From contig WION01000111.1 in assembly GCA_015039365.1 (NCBI GenBank), positions 62,001 through 126,000 of the forward strand: 64,000 nucleotides of DNA, written 5' to 3'. Under the pieces are notes generated by a model. The model worked only from the letters and a program-made list of their open reading frames with translations, was not told the DNA's origin and ran no database searches. This document shows, piece by piece, positions 1 to 12,273 of the stretch (positions are counted from its first letter, which is position 1; every line of letters begins with the position of its first letter). Source of the stretch: Amanita rubescens (lineage: Eukaryota; Basidiomycota; Agaricomycetes; Agaricales; Amanitaceae). Both the position numbers and the translations under genes were made by a program.

Positions 1-645
1 CGAAGGGGCCAATGATGCCGCCGATCCCAACGTCGGATAATTTGGGTGAGGCTTGACAGGCTTGAACCGCAACGGGGCTGTGACAAATTTTGGGACAGCC
101 TTCGTAGGCGTAGCAGGTACTTGAGTTCGGATAGGTGTCGTAACTGGCAATCGTCGCCCGTGGTACTCGCGCATCTAGGTGACCCGTGAGCAGAAACATC
201 TCGATTAGCACACCTGGGGTTATCACATACGAGGTCTATAATAGTTTTCTTCGCAAGTTCGATATACTCTTCATCCCATTCACGTTGGATCCATGAGAAT
301 CGTATGCAAGGGTTAATAACTGTGTCTGAAGTTATCCAGAGAGAACAAGTTCAAAAAAAAAAAAATTACGCAAAGCTATGATATACGCTCAGGTATTGTC
401 CATTCGTTGGTAATACTTCTTTGCCCAAGTCAAGCCGATCTCCGTCCAGGGCTTGAGTTTTGAGTAATTTTTACCAAGTAATTCCCATTCCATCATGAAT
501 AATTTGAAGGACGGAATGGTACCAGAAAGAACAGGCATTGCCTCGCTTGACATAATTTGTTGGAAGGTATGGGGTACCTAGAGGTATATGTTAGTCGTTA
601 AGCCAGGATGGGCCTTTAGTCTTACCAACAAGACTGCTTCTAGGC
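1..645 (-). pseudogene. hAT-family transposase, C-terminal part, broken
   Basis: Minus-strand exons can be read through three short introns: 625-578, about 370-330, and one ending near 170. The protein contains stretches such as VPHTFQQIMSSEAMPVLSG, WELLGKNYSKLKPW, YYQRMDNT, NPCIRFSW and WDEEYIELAKKTIIDL. This order and spacing match the C-terminal half of basidiomycete hAT transposases. An in-frame TGA sits between RMDNT and AYIIAL (near 385), so the copy is dead. The 5' side stops at the edge of the foldback element, so the catalytic core upstream is missing. The 3' side runs off the window in a Pro-rich tail. The family call is from recalled family features, not a search. Confidence 0.7.
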
Positions 646-2950
646 AGTACTTTGCAGTCCACCCCCCATTCCTCGAGGAATCCATGGAATCCACGGAATT
701 CCGCGGATTCCACGCGGAATTGTGTGGAATAACACCCTACTTTTAACAAATAATGGTATACAACACCCCTACTATATTGATTATGTAATTTTATGATGTT
801 TTCACACCTAAAAACTCATTTAAAGGGAATATACATGTTTGTATAGGCATTTGAAAGCTCTCTTCTTGCTTGTTTTGATTTTGATGATTACTAATGACAT
901 TATCTACTGTTTGTACATGTATGATGTAGTACACATCTAAAAATATGTTTGTAATGAATGCATATGCATCTGAAAGCTATTTTCTCACTTGTTTCAACTG
1001 TGATGCTTATTTGTCATTGTTTGTACTTGTATTGCATGTTGTAAGAATGTCACAAGGAACATGGATGATGTATATTGTACATAAAAGTGAATGTTCACTT
1101 CTTGTCCTTTTGAATGTGATGATGTTGCATTGTTATTTAGTATTAGTATATTAGGATTGTCCTATTCTGCCATATGTAATGTTAGATACCACATTTGGAT
1201 ACCCTTGTGATGGGTATGCATGGTTGTTTGGCATCATTTATATTTTTAATAAAATTCCAAAAAGTTCTTGAAAAATGCAGAAAAACCATGTGATCCAGGT
1301 CATATTTGAAGAATTGTGAGGCCAAACTGGACATATTGTATTTGCAAAATACTTTTTAGGATGCAAGTGTGAGAAACTTGCAATGTGTTGCTGTTGCCAG
1401 TTGCAATTTGCAAAGTGCAGGGGTGTAGCCAGTGCAGGAGTTGCTGGTGCTCTAGTTGTGTGCCATGGTCCATCTGCACAATCTCACCTTGTGCCAGCAA
1501 CAACCAGTGACCACTAATCACCTATGACATGTTGTCAGAAGTCATGAATAAATGTGATTGGTGATATCATCAAAGTCAAGGAGGAAGGGGGCTTAGATGA
1601 TTCCTTGGTAATTTGTCATACTAGTAGTACATAGTGAAGTCAGTGTGCTATGATCATGTCAGTCTCTTCCTATCAAGCTTCAGCCCCATGATAGAGGTGT
1701 CTGGCAAACTAAACAGGTTTGAGACAACTGTTGACAGAGGGTGGACAATATTGTTTAGGCAAGACCTTGGTGATGGTATTGGAGAACAGTAAGTCAAATT
1801 CTAATGAATATAGGTCTTTAGATACACAGTGTATGGAGGTAAATGTGTAGGGTATCATAGGGCAAAGAGCAGGGAATTGGTAAGTCTGGGCCAACCTTGA
1901 TAATGTTATATAAATGATGGTAGGGTTGGTAGATTTCATGCTGAGGTAGGTCCAGAATTTGCACTTTCACAAGTATGGATGATGGGACCATCTGGGAAAT
2001 GAATGTAAAAGGCTACAATATAATGGGTGGATAAGACAGTGCTATCTCAAGCTCATATAGTGCCAGAATGTTTGAGAAATTGTAAGACCTGATAATATCA
2101 GGTATCAAATAAAAGTCAGACAAACAGATTGTCACAGATTTTGTAAGACCTTATAATGTCTTGATCACTTCAACACTGTTGTGCAAAATATCACTGGCTG
2201 ATACTTCAATACAATTCAGATATATCAACTGTAATTCTTTGTAATGTCTGATATTGTGTAGTCTATCATTGCTTGATCTTTCATTATAACTCTTGAAACA
2301 GTAGATAAAGCCTGATAATGGCTTACATAGTAATTGTGGAGTAGGAATTGTTGATTGGGACAATCTAGTTATATGCACAAAACCACTTGCAGCTCTGAAT
2401 GTTGTTTTCAAATCCATGATATCTACTCCTCTATGAGACCAAGTTAGCAATCTACTATGTTCCATATGTTTCCAAGTTTTCAATTATGTTCTCAAGCATT
2501 TGATTCTGTCTTCCATGTGTTCTTTATACTTGCTTACATCTATACATAGCACATATAAATACCATGTCCATGCTTGAAGGTATTTGTGAAATCTACCATC
2601 CTTTATACATATTACATTATCAATCAATACATATCAAAGTTGTATATATTAGTAACTACTAGTATCCATTGGTCACACTCTGATATCTGTGATGTAATCT
2701 GCCATTGCTACTGTCTCTTATCTACCCTGAGACAGCTGGTAGCTTTTGGCAAATCTTATAGCCATTGCCCACAATTGTAATACTTATTTTTCCTGATCAT
2801 GATATTGTAGCCTTTTATGTACATTCATTTGTCAGATAGTCCCATACTTGTGAAAGTGCCAATTCTGGGCTACCTTGTGAAATCCACCAACCCCACTGTC
2901 CTTTATATTAGATTATCAATTGATATATCAGAGTTGTATATATTATAGAC

Positions 2951-3075
2951 TTTTTAGTTGTTATACAGCTTTATATACCCTTATCTATTTTCCACCATTT
3001 TCCTGATTAGTATATGCTTTTCAATTGTTGTAAAGCTTTATATACCCTTATCTATTTTCAGCTGTTTTTCTGATA
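2951..3075. repeat. Tandem duplication of about 62 bp
   Basis: Two adjacent copies share a block running from TTGTTATACAGCTTTATATA through CCCTTATCTATTTTC. They lie in the right arm of the foldback-like element. Confidence 0.6.
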
Positions 3076-3203
3076 TTAGATTAGTTTTCAGAATCCTACT
3101 ATGTAAGTCCATCATCACATTGTCACCACATCCTTGAGTCATCCCTGCACCTGCTATGTAAGTCTCTCTCTGAACCCACACCTGGTTTGTTTTATCACCT
3201 AAG

Positions 3204-3575
3204 AAGTATTTGCAAATATCTTGGGTTTGGCTCTGTTTTGGAACATAATTATTGTGCCACCTTGATCACATGAATTTTCCAGATTTTTCAAGATTTTTTG
3301 GCAGCCTTTCAATTTTCAACCCAAAGTGTTTAAACAAGTATTTTGCAAATATCTTAAGTTTGACCTTGTTTTGTGGAACATAATTCTTGCACCACCTTGA
3401 TCACATGATTTTTGCGGATTTTTCAAGATTTTTTGGCAGCCTTTCAATTTTTCAACACAAAGTGTTTAAAACAGTATTTTGCAAATATCATGAGTTTGGC
3501 CTTGTTTGGCATGTTCATTTCCACACTATTCTGATCACATGATTTTTCTGCATTTTTCACAATTTTTTCAATTTT
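3204..3575. repeat. About 130-bp tandem repeat, 2.7 copies
   Basis: Three successive units begin near 3204, 3334 and 3472. All share AAGTATTTTGCAAATATC, a GATCACATGA core and TTTTTCAAGATTTTTTGGCA-type tracts. A single inverted unit lies in the left arm at 1258-1354, so the right arm appears to have expanded. Confidence 0.65.
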
Positions 3576-3604
3576 TTTCCCACGGTCACATAATACTCTT
3601 GGCA

Positions 3605-3790
3605 AATGGTAGTATTACAAATGAGACTACAAAGACTACAAAGACTTCAAAAAGTGCGGACTCATTCCACGGAACAATTCCACACCTGTGGAATCATTCC
3701 TCGAGGAATGGATCAGTAAAAAAAACTCTCAAAAATATAGTATTACAAATTAGACTACAAAGACTACATTAAAAAGTGCGGATTCCGCAA
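3605..3790. repeat. Duplicated terminal segment of the foldback-like element
   Basis: The segment with AGTATTACAAATGAGACTAC followed by AAAAAGTGCGGA occurs near 3609-3660 and again near 3738-3785. Each copy is followed by short GGAAT/ATTCC palindromes. The right end therefore seems to carry two tandem copies of its terminus. Confidence 0.55.
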
Positions 3791-4447
3791 GGAATAACGC
3801 GGAATCCGCGCGGAATTGGGGGGGGATCGCAAAGTGCTCCCTTCTTGGCAGATTTCGACATTCTACGTTGCGCTAGGCAAGATATACGTGAAAAGCCGTG
3901 GGCCAATCCCACTAATTGGATTCTCCGTGACCAGTTCTTCAAGCTGCATCGCGCTCGGGAAGAAATAAAGCGCCTGGACATTGAAATCCGCCGAGTCATC
4001 ACTTACATACAAGACGAAGAACATTTTTTGGAGGACCAGGAGGCCCGATTATGCGACATGAACCCGGAGTTGGCTCATCAGATAGCACTCTATAGGCGAG
4101 AGCATGGCCGCTCTAATAACCTTCATAAGAAACGTTTCGACAAGTTAGCCAGTTGTCCCAGTTTCACCAGGGATCTTAGCCCAGGTACTGCAGTCACTCG
4201 GGTAGAAGCAGACATAGCAACTCCGTGCAGAAACCCGCCTATTTCTGTGAATCCAGACAATGCCGACGATGCTAGTAGCGAGAGCGACGACAACAACAAT
4301 GACGACGATGAAAATGACGACGAGGATGACGGTGAAAATGACGACGAGGACAACCATCTTGTTGAAGATATCACGTACACATTACTGGCCGTTTCATTAG
4401 ATGATAACATCCAATCTCAGCTTGAAGATGTAACCATTAACTACTAG
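3776..4447 (+). pseudogene. C-terminal tail of a KDZ-type transposon protein
   Basis: The open frame from about 3835 reads ADFDILRCARQDIREKPWA, then REEIKRLDIEIRRVITYI, then an acidic Asp/Asn/Glu-rich end. This order (DIREKPWA, then a REEIxRLNxEIxRL helix) is characteristic of the C-terminal tail of the Kyakuja-Dileera-Zisupton transposase family common in Agaricomycetes. Only about 200 residues are present. The catalytic part is absent because the frame starts at the border of the foldback-like element, and the ATG at 3776 lies inside that element. The acidic run (about residues 165-205) is encoded by GAC/GAT-rich repeats. This is most likely a truncated remnant. Confidence 0.6.
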
Positions 4448-5122
4448 GTCAATACTACATTGTTTCATTCTATCCGACGATGCATGGGCATCTTGCTCAA
4501 AATTTCCTTATATGGAACTTCAACCACCTGCCATATGTAGGACAGGAATAATCCGGCCGCTGATGGCCAGAAATAGCGTATTAAGTAATGTAGACGGACC
4601 TGGACAACATCCAGGTGCCTCAGGTGGCAAACAAGTCAAAAATAGATTATTTTAAATCTGCAATTATCGGACTGAGCGCATTAGCTCAAAAAAGCCCTCT
4701 AATTAGAAATGGAGAGATATGATCTGTCCCTCTCTAATTAGAGTGTTTTGATGGGCTGGTCAGGTGCCTATACTTGTGAACATGAGCCTCAGGTGCACTT
4801 TGAGATACATAGTTATTCCAAGGTTAAATGTAATGAGGCTGAGTCTTATGTGACCCAAGCCCTGCAAGATGTTTTAACACAACTTTAACACCACTGCAGT
4901 GGCAAGCACCACCTGTCAAGGTGGACCATGCTGTGAGAAGCAAAGGAAACATGTGATGGCTCTGATCCTAGTCACATAATCCTGGTTGTCCTTGAGTTGG
5001 ATTTGCCACTTGGTGGCCCATAGTCTCCAAATTAGTTGTTTCTCCCATTTAACTGGGCATGTTTACTAAATTGTAGACAATTGTTGAGAGGTGGAAGTTG
5101 ACAATTACCATGTCAGCCACCA
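4448..5122. other. Non-coding stretch with a hairpin
   Basis: No gene seen. 4696-4745 contains an inverted repeat (CTCTAATTAGA ... TCTAATTAGAG) around a spacer of about 25 bp. Two CCTCAGGTG-type motifs flank it near 4615 and 4790. It may be a short MITE-like sequence. Confidence 0.4.
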
Positions 5123-6010
5123 TTAAAGAGGAGTCACTGACTCATCTGTAATGTCTCGCATTAGCTCTGCTATGGTAGAAGTATTCGATGGTGGAAATGA
5201 GTAAGATGATTCAGAAGAGGAATCTTCTTCATTTTGTGGCATGAATTCCTCGTCAGAAGGAATCATTGGAAAATATCTGGTGGCATATGAAGTGTAATGT
5301 AACATACTGAACGGAGGGGGAATCGGCAATGGTGTAGGTGATTCCTCTCTGGCAGGAGTCAGAGGAACAGTTTCCTCAACGACTGTCGAGGCAGCTGGGG
5401 TAGCAGCAGCGGAAGTGTTATCAGCGGGAGAGGACATGGTTTCAAGAGCAGCGTTTCGTGGTTTATGAGTAGTGGGGATGATTGCTGTGATTCCATGTTG
5501 TTCTTTATACTCATTTAAGGTTTCTTCAGAGTGTTCTAGATTTTCTTCATTTTCCCATGCCACATTCAAAGCTTTCGCTGGCTTCAGCTATGCTAAGCCT
5601 GTCGCACTATGGATCATCTATATTCTATGGCCACTCATCTGTGTGGTCATTTACATCATCTCACAACTTATCCTCGTGTTCCAGACATTGGACAATGGTT
5701 GGCCACTCGGTGACATTGTATTCGGTACCGCATTCTATGTGTATCACATGTGCCTCCAGTGAGTCTTGTGGGTGGTGTGAACAGTGTAATGTATCGATCC
5801 CAGCATAGCTGGAATCAATACTCAAACCTTGCCAAAACCCTCGCTCAACCTTCTGAGACTCAGAACTGGATATGTTTCAGACTGTACACATGTAGTTTAC
5901 ACGAGGCACCAAGTACATATACTACTGTCACAGCTAGTTTGTTATACATCTTTTCTTCCCCTCACTTCGGATTCCTTCATAGAGAGCAAACGAGTGCGAC
6001 TGAGGCTGGG
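5123..6010 (-). pseudogene. Decayed ORF, probably from a mobile element
   Basis: The last 148 codons (5569-5123) are open and end in a Ser/Thr/Pro- and Glu-rich tail. Upstream the frame changes several times, but each piece still reads like protein: VERGFWQGLSIDSSYAGI, CSHHPQDSLEAHVIHIECG and TEWPTIVQCLEHEDK, with TGA and TAG codons in between. The pieces loosely recall a retrotransposon gag (an FWQGL / HHPQD pattern), but the similarity is weak and family assignment is uncertain. It is clearly not intact. Confidence 0.35.
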
Positions 6011-6776
6011 AGGCACATCTCAGTGTCTCCGAACTCATTCAGCACACACTGAAACCCTCGGAGGTTGTACTACCAAGTCAACCTCTCTTTCATTGTTTCA
6101 ACAGGCAGCAGTATTATCAAAAGTCTGCAGCAAGGGGGTACCTGCTGATTGCTGATTGGTATTGATTTGATCCGTGTGCATCACAGATGAGCTCCTGGCA
6201 ACCAACCGAGTCCAGGGGCAATGGAGCAAACTTGTGGTTTGTGATGATGGATTCCTGTTCATTCTTTTTAGTGAAAAAGGACACAGATATTGAACAGGAC
6301 TCATTTTTTCTCATTCTTTCTCTCTTTCCTTCCCTGCTTTGTGATCTTATTGCTGCCCTGTTGACTCCATGCCGCCTTTCCCATTCTCATAATAAGTACA
6401 ACTTACAAGCACCCATCCATCCATACCCACTTGTTCATTAGTTGCATAATTAATAGAGATGATGATGATGTATATACAGTATGTGACTTTATTAAAGTAT
6501 GTATGAATTTACATCCAACTTGTTGTTTGTGTTCAATGCTGATTAAGTTGTCTTCTTTTCAGTCATTGCATTGCATTCTCAACTATAGAAAGGAAGTGAA
6601 ATATGTGGCCAATTGTGAATCATGTTGCAGATCATAATACATATGTACAATTTGATGTAAACATAAGTATATCTACTGTGCCTAACACCTACAACTTGTT
6701 AGCCTTCTTTAAAAGGAGCATTTAAATTTCAGCATGACCAATTTATATAAGCATACATATGTACAATGTATTATCA
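6011..6776. other. Non-coding, AT-rich
   Basis: No gene supported. It separates the decayed element ORF from the 3' end of the NACHT-ankyrin gene and includes that gene's 3' UTR. Confidence 0.4.
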
Positions 6777-9700
6777 TTATGGATTTGCTCCCCTACTCAA
6801 CAGAAGCCTTACAATTTTAATCTGTCTTGCAGCCCACAGTGCATTGCCAAATAAACCACCTTGAGCATTCACATCTGCTCCTTCATCCAACAAAAGGCTG
6901 ACAATTTCAGCATGACCCCATACTGATGCAGCTTGCAATGCATTGCCATAAAGTCCACCCTGAGCATTCACATCTGCTTCTTTGTCCAGAAGAAGACTTA
7001 CAATTTCTGTATTGCCCATCACTGATGCAGCTTGCAATGCATTTCCATAATGTCCACCCTGAGCATTCACATCTGCTCCTTTGTCCAGAAGAAGACTTAA
7101 AATTTCTGTATTGTCCATTGCTGATGCAGCCTGCAATGCATTTCCATAATGTCCACCCTGAGCATTTACATCTGCCCCTTTGTCTAGAAGGAGACTGACT
7201 ATATTTGCATTGCCCTTCATCAATGCAGCTTGCAATGCATTACCATATCCTCCACACTGAGCATTCACATCTGCTCCATTTTCCAACAGAAGCTTGACAA
7301 TTTCAGCACTGCCCTTCATTGATGCAGCTTGCAAGGCATTGCCATATTTTCCAACCTGAGCATACACATCTGCTCCTTTTTCCAGAAGAAGTCTGACACT
7401 TTCAGCATTGCAGTTTTCTAATGCAGCATGCAATGCATTACCATATTCACCACCCTGAGCATTCACATCTGCTCCATTGTCCAGAAGAAGCCTGACAATT
7501 TCTGCCTTCCCCATCACTGATGCAGCTTGCAATGCATTACCATGATATGGACCACCCCAAGCATTCACAAATGCTCCTTTGTCCAGAAGAAGTCTGACAA
7601 TTTCTGCATTACCCTTCACTGATGCAGCATGCAATGCAGTACCATATTCACCATCCTGAGCAGTCACATCTGCTCCTTTGTCCAGAAGGAGTCTGGCAAT
7701 TTCTGCATTGTCCCTCTCTGATGCAGCATACAATGCATTACCATATTGACCACCCTGAGCATTCACATCTGCTCCTTTGTCCAGAAGAAGACTGACAATT
7801 TCTGCATTGCCCCTCACTGAGGCAGCTTGCAATGCATTACCATATTGACCACCCTGAGCATTCACATCTGCTCCTTTGTCCAGAAGAATTCTGACAATTT
7901 CTGCATTGCCCTTCACTGCTGCAGCTTGCAATGCAGTACCATATTGACCACCCTGAGCATTCACATCTGCTCCTTTGTCCAGAAGAAGCCTGACAATTTC
8001 TGCATCACCCCTCTCTGATGCAGCTTGCAATGCATTATGATAACATCCTCCCTGAGCATTCACATCTGCTCCTTTGTCCAGAAGAAGATGGAGAATTTCT
8101 GCATTGCCCCTCATTGATGCAGCATACAATGCATTATCATATTGACCACCCTGAGCATTCACATCTGCTCCTTTGTCCAGAAGAATTCTGACAATTTCTG
8201 CATTGCCCTTCACTGCTGCAGCTTGCAATGCAGTACCATATTGACCACCCTGAGCATTCACATCTGCTCCTTTGTCCAGAAGAAGCCTGACAATTTCTGC
8301 ATCACCCCTCTCTGATGCAGCTTGCAATGCATTATGATAACATCCACCCTGAGCATTCACATCTGCTCCTTTGTCCAGAAGAAGATGGAGAATTTCTGCA
8401 TTGCCCCTCATTGATGCAGCATACAATGCATTATCATATTGACCACCCTGAGCATTCACATCTGCTCCTTTGTCCAGAAGAAGTCTGACAATTTCTGCAT
8501 TGCCCCTCTCTGATGCAGCTTGCAATGCATTATGATAAAATCCACCCTGAGAATTCACATCTGGTACTTTTTCCAACAGAAGCCTGACAATTTCAGCATT
8601 GCCCTTCATTAATGCAGCTTGCAATATGTTACCATATGGACCATCCTGAGCATTCACATCTGCTCTTTTGTCCAAAAGAAGACTGACAATTTCTGCATTG
8701 CCACTCATTGATGCAGCTTGCAATGCATTATGATAAGATCTACCCTGAGCATTCACATCTGCTCCATTGTCCAACAGAAGCTTGACAATTTCCATAAAAC
8801 CCTTTTCCAATGCAATACGTAATGGATTGCCATAAAGTCCACCCTGAGCATTCACATCTGCTCCTTTGTCCAGAAGAAGACTGACAATTGATGCATTGCC
8901 CCTCACTGAGGCAGCTTGCAATGCATTACCATATTGACCACCCTGAGCATTCACATCTGCTCCTTTGTCCAGAAGAATTCTGACAATTTCTGCATTGCCC
9001 TTCACTGCTGCAGCTTGCAATGCAGTACCATATTGACCACCCTGAGCATTCACATCTGCTCCTTTGTCCAGAAGAAGCCTGACAATTTCTGCATCACCCC
9101 TCTCTGATGCAGCTTGCAATGCATTATGATAACATCCACCCTGAGCATTCACATCTGCTCCTTTGTCCAGAAGAAGATGGAGAATTTCTGCATTGCCCCT
9201 CATTGATGCAGCATACAATGCATTATCATATTGACCACCCTGAGCATTCACATCTGCTCCTTTGTCCAGCAGAAGTCTGACAATTTCTGCATTGCCCCTC
9301 TCTGATGCAGCTTGCAATGCATTATGATAAAATCCACCCTGAGAATTCACATCTGATACTTTTTCCAACAGAAGCCTGACAATTTCAGCATTGCCCTTCA
9401 TTAATGCAGCTCGCAATATGTTACCATATGCCAGACCATCCTGAGCATTCACATTTGCTCTTTTGTCCAAAAGAAGACTGACAATTTCTGCATTGCCACT
9501 CATTGATGCAGCTTGCAATGCATTATGATAAGATCTACCCTGAGCATTCACATCTGCTCCATTGTCCAAAAGAAGCTTGACAATTTCCATAAAACCCTTT
9601 TCCAATGCAATACGTAATGGATTGCCATAAAGTCCACCCTGAGCATTCACATCTGCTCCTTTGTCCAGAAGAAGACTGACAATTGATGCATTGCCCTTCA

Positions 9701-12273
9701 CTGAGGCAGCTTGCAATGCATTACCATATTGACCACCCTGAGCATTCACATCTGCTCCTTTGTCCAGAAGAAGACTGACAATTTCTGCATTGCCCCTCAC
9801 AGATGCAGCTTGCAATGCATTATGATAAAATCCACCCTGAGCATTCACATCTGCTCCATTATCCAACAGAAGCTTGACAATTTCTACATTGCCCTTCACT
9901 GATACAGCATGCAATGCATTGCCATATCCACCATTTATTGCATTTGTATCTGCTCCATTATCCAACAGAAGCTTGACAATTTCCACAAAACCTTTTTCCA
10001 ATGCAATATGTAATGCATTACCATATTGACCACTGTGAGCATTCACATGTGCTCCTCTGTCCAGAAGAAGACTGACAATTTCTGCATTGCCCCTCACTGA
10101 TGCAGCTTGCAATGCATTATGATAAAATCCACCCTGAGCATTCACATCTGCTCCATTATCCAACAGAAGCTTGACAATTTCTACATTGCCCTTCACTGAT
10201 GCAGCTTGCAATGCATTTCCATATTTACCATTTATTGCATTTGTATCTGCTCCATTGTCCAACAGAAGCTTGACAATTTCCATGAAACCCTTTTCTAATG
10301 CAGCATGTAATGCATTGCCATAATGTCCACCCTGAGCATTCACATCTGCTCCATTCTTCAACAGAAACTTGACAATTTCAGCATGACCATCAGATGATGC
10401 AGTTTGCAATCCATTTCCATATTCACCATTTGTTGCATTTATATCTGCTCCATTGTCCAACATCAGTTTGGCAATTTTAGCATGACCACAAAATAATGCA
10501 GCATATACTGCATTGCCATATCGTCCATCACATTCATTTGCATCTGCCCCTTTATCCAAAAGGATTTTTACAACTCCTATATGTCCACTGATTACTGCAA
10601 TATGAAGAATCCCTGCATATATTGGAAACCCTTTATTGTTTATGGTCAAGTTCTCCACAATATCTTCTAATCCAAGTAGTGTAGCATAAGAAAGTGGTGA
10701 TGCATGAGCATAATGCCTTCTTATTTTCCAACTGTCATGATAAATTTCACTCCATTTGAGAAAAGTACCATGTTCATTTTGGAAAAATGTTGTTATAATG
10801 TCATTTAATGCTGTATTCTTGTTGCTTATCTGGTAGTGATTTGGCCAAAGATTAACCGAATACATCAGCAGTGGAAACCTTCTCTGATTGACATCCCATC
10901 CACCTTGCATAAGATACATCAAACAGCAATGAGCAATAGAAGCATGGCCTGATTCTAAATCAGACAACCCAATATTGTGTGGTTTCTGAACAAAGTACTC
11001 CAGAACAGATGCATGAGCTAACTGAACTGTGTCAGAAGCTGTCTTTATTACAAGACTTGAGCACATTTCTAATACATCAGTAGGGCATGCCAATCTCAAG
11101 CTGGGATCAAAGTTACCACTGAATGGATCAAATGTGACAGCAGTGACTAGTTGCTCTGGTGTTAAAGGCCTCATTCCTAACACTAACCACTGCAGAATAA
11201 TTTGTGCAAATGGCATCTCTCTTTCATCAATCCTCTGAAGTATTTGATCATATATAGTTTCAAGATCCTTTGGAAGGCATTTTAATGTCTCCATAAGCAC
11301 CTTTTGGCTGTGACAGTGTCTCAGCTCTTCAATTTGGCATGCAACCCAGCGAAACCTATCAATTACTTTAAGTGCTCATAATAATGACACCATGTTGTAC
11401 ATACATTCCATTTGCACCACTGATGAGTGCATTCTTCACATCTTGTTGTACTTTATGACCCCATTTCTTCAACCTATGATCTTTTCCAACAACTGAATTG
11501 ATGTATGATATGATGTCACCCTGAACTAACCCTGTAGACAGGGATATTTCAGCCAGGGTATATTCTTCCATAATGACAAGGATGTCCTGCTCTCTCCTGC
11601 TGCTCACTAAAAGGTGAAGTTGTGGCAATTGCCACTCATGAATAACTCTGATCACTTGATCACATAGTTGGTGATGGTCATCACATTCATCTAGAGCATC
11701 AATAACCATGTAAGCTTCCTTGAAACAAGAGAGGAGCTTCATAAGAAGATGAAGGAGTTCATCCTCTGTTGGCTTATGTAACTGATCATGTTGTTCATAA
11801 AGCTGTTCCATGAAGAGGTATTTTTTTGATTTTGCTGTGAAACTTAATACTAGAGATGAAAGAAGACTTTCAGAAGTCTGCTTTGCTTTGTCATTGATAT
11901 CAAAATAGAAATAGGCCAAACCAGACCCAGGTTGATTTTGAACAATGATTTTGATATTCTCAATGATGGTGGAACTAATTTTTCTCAGGTGGCTTGCAAA
12001 AGAAAAGAAAAGCAGGAAGCATGCTGACCAGATGATTGTCTTCCCACAGCCAGCTATCAACCATTGGGTCAATCATAGCCATGAAACCTGTGCTTCTTAC
12101 TTACATATGCCATTGATCCAGATGAGAGAATTAGGTTGCTCCTTCCAAGTAATATATCTTTCATCCCCAAGTAACCACTGACCACTGTCTTGGTGGTACC
12201 TTTTTCTAGCACTGTTATGATTAATTGATGGATCTGGGGCAGTCAACCACTTTTTGAATTTTGCTGCCAGCAT
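6777..12273 (-). CDS. NACHT (STAND NTPase) protein with about 39 ankyrin repeats
   Basis: Probable exons are 12273-12105, 12053-11405 and 11355-6777, joined by introns of 51 and 49 nt whose splicing restores INGI|SGCGKT and GANGM|FRW. Order: a short N-terminus (KFKKWLTAPDPS, then GQWLL), a NACHT domain with P-loop GISGCGKT and Walker B MVIDALDECDD, a winged-helix-like linker (GMRPLTPEQLVTAV), then about 38 full 33-residue ankyrin repeats and a last partial one. The architecture matches fungal NLR-like proteins, which act in non-self recognition or cell death; the role here is inferred. The frame stays open upstream of 12273 to about 12336, so the start is unsure. A small cryptic intron just after the P-loop is possible. 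The repeats are unusually uniform. Confidence 0.85.
7850..9733 (-). repeat. Nested block duplications inside the ankyrin array
   Basis: Repeats 10-17 (8939-9733) recur almost unchanged as repeats 18-25 (8147-8938). Within the second block the last three repeats are copied again as 26-28 (7850-8146; unit 297 nt). A 192-nt segment at 8916-9107 encodes the same residues in its shadow frame as 7827-8018, at an offset of 1089 nt (11 repeats). The first 8-repeat block is 795 nt, with one extra codon in repeat 13. Confidence 0.85.

Larger units (their letters stand above)
646..3838. mobile_element. Foldback-like non-autonomous element with inverted arms
   Basis: The ends form an imperfect 27-bp terminal inverted repeat: AGTACTTTGC... 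reading in from the left, AGCACTTTGC... reading in from the right. Each is followed by a C-run and then palindromic ATTCC/GGAAT motifs. Inside, 1258-1354 is the inverted counterpart of 3470-3575, and 1870-2030 is the inverted counterpart of 2795-2945. Both pairs share a centre near 2.41 kb, so the element could fold into a long hairpin. It is AT-rich and has no plausible gene (longest ORF 110 codons). It separates hAT coding sequence on the left from KDZ-type coding sequence on the right. Element class is inferred. Confidence 0.6.

Noticed and set aside
6926..9902. Plus-strand open frames opposite the ankyrin array, some repeated identically
   Set aside because: They are antisense shadows of the ankyrin repeats. 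Their repetition only reflects the minus-strand block duplications.
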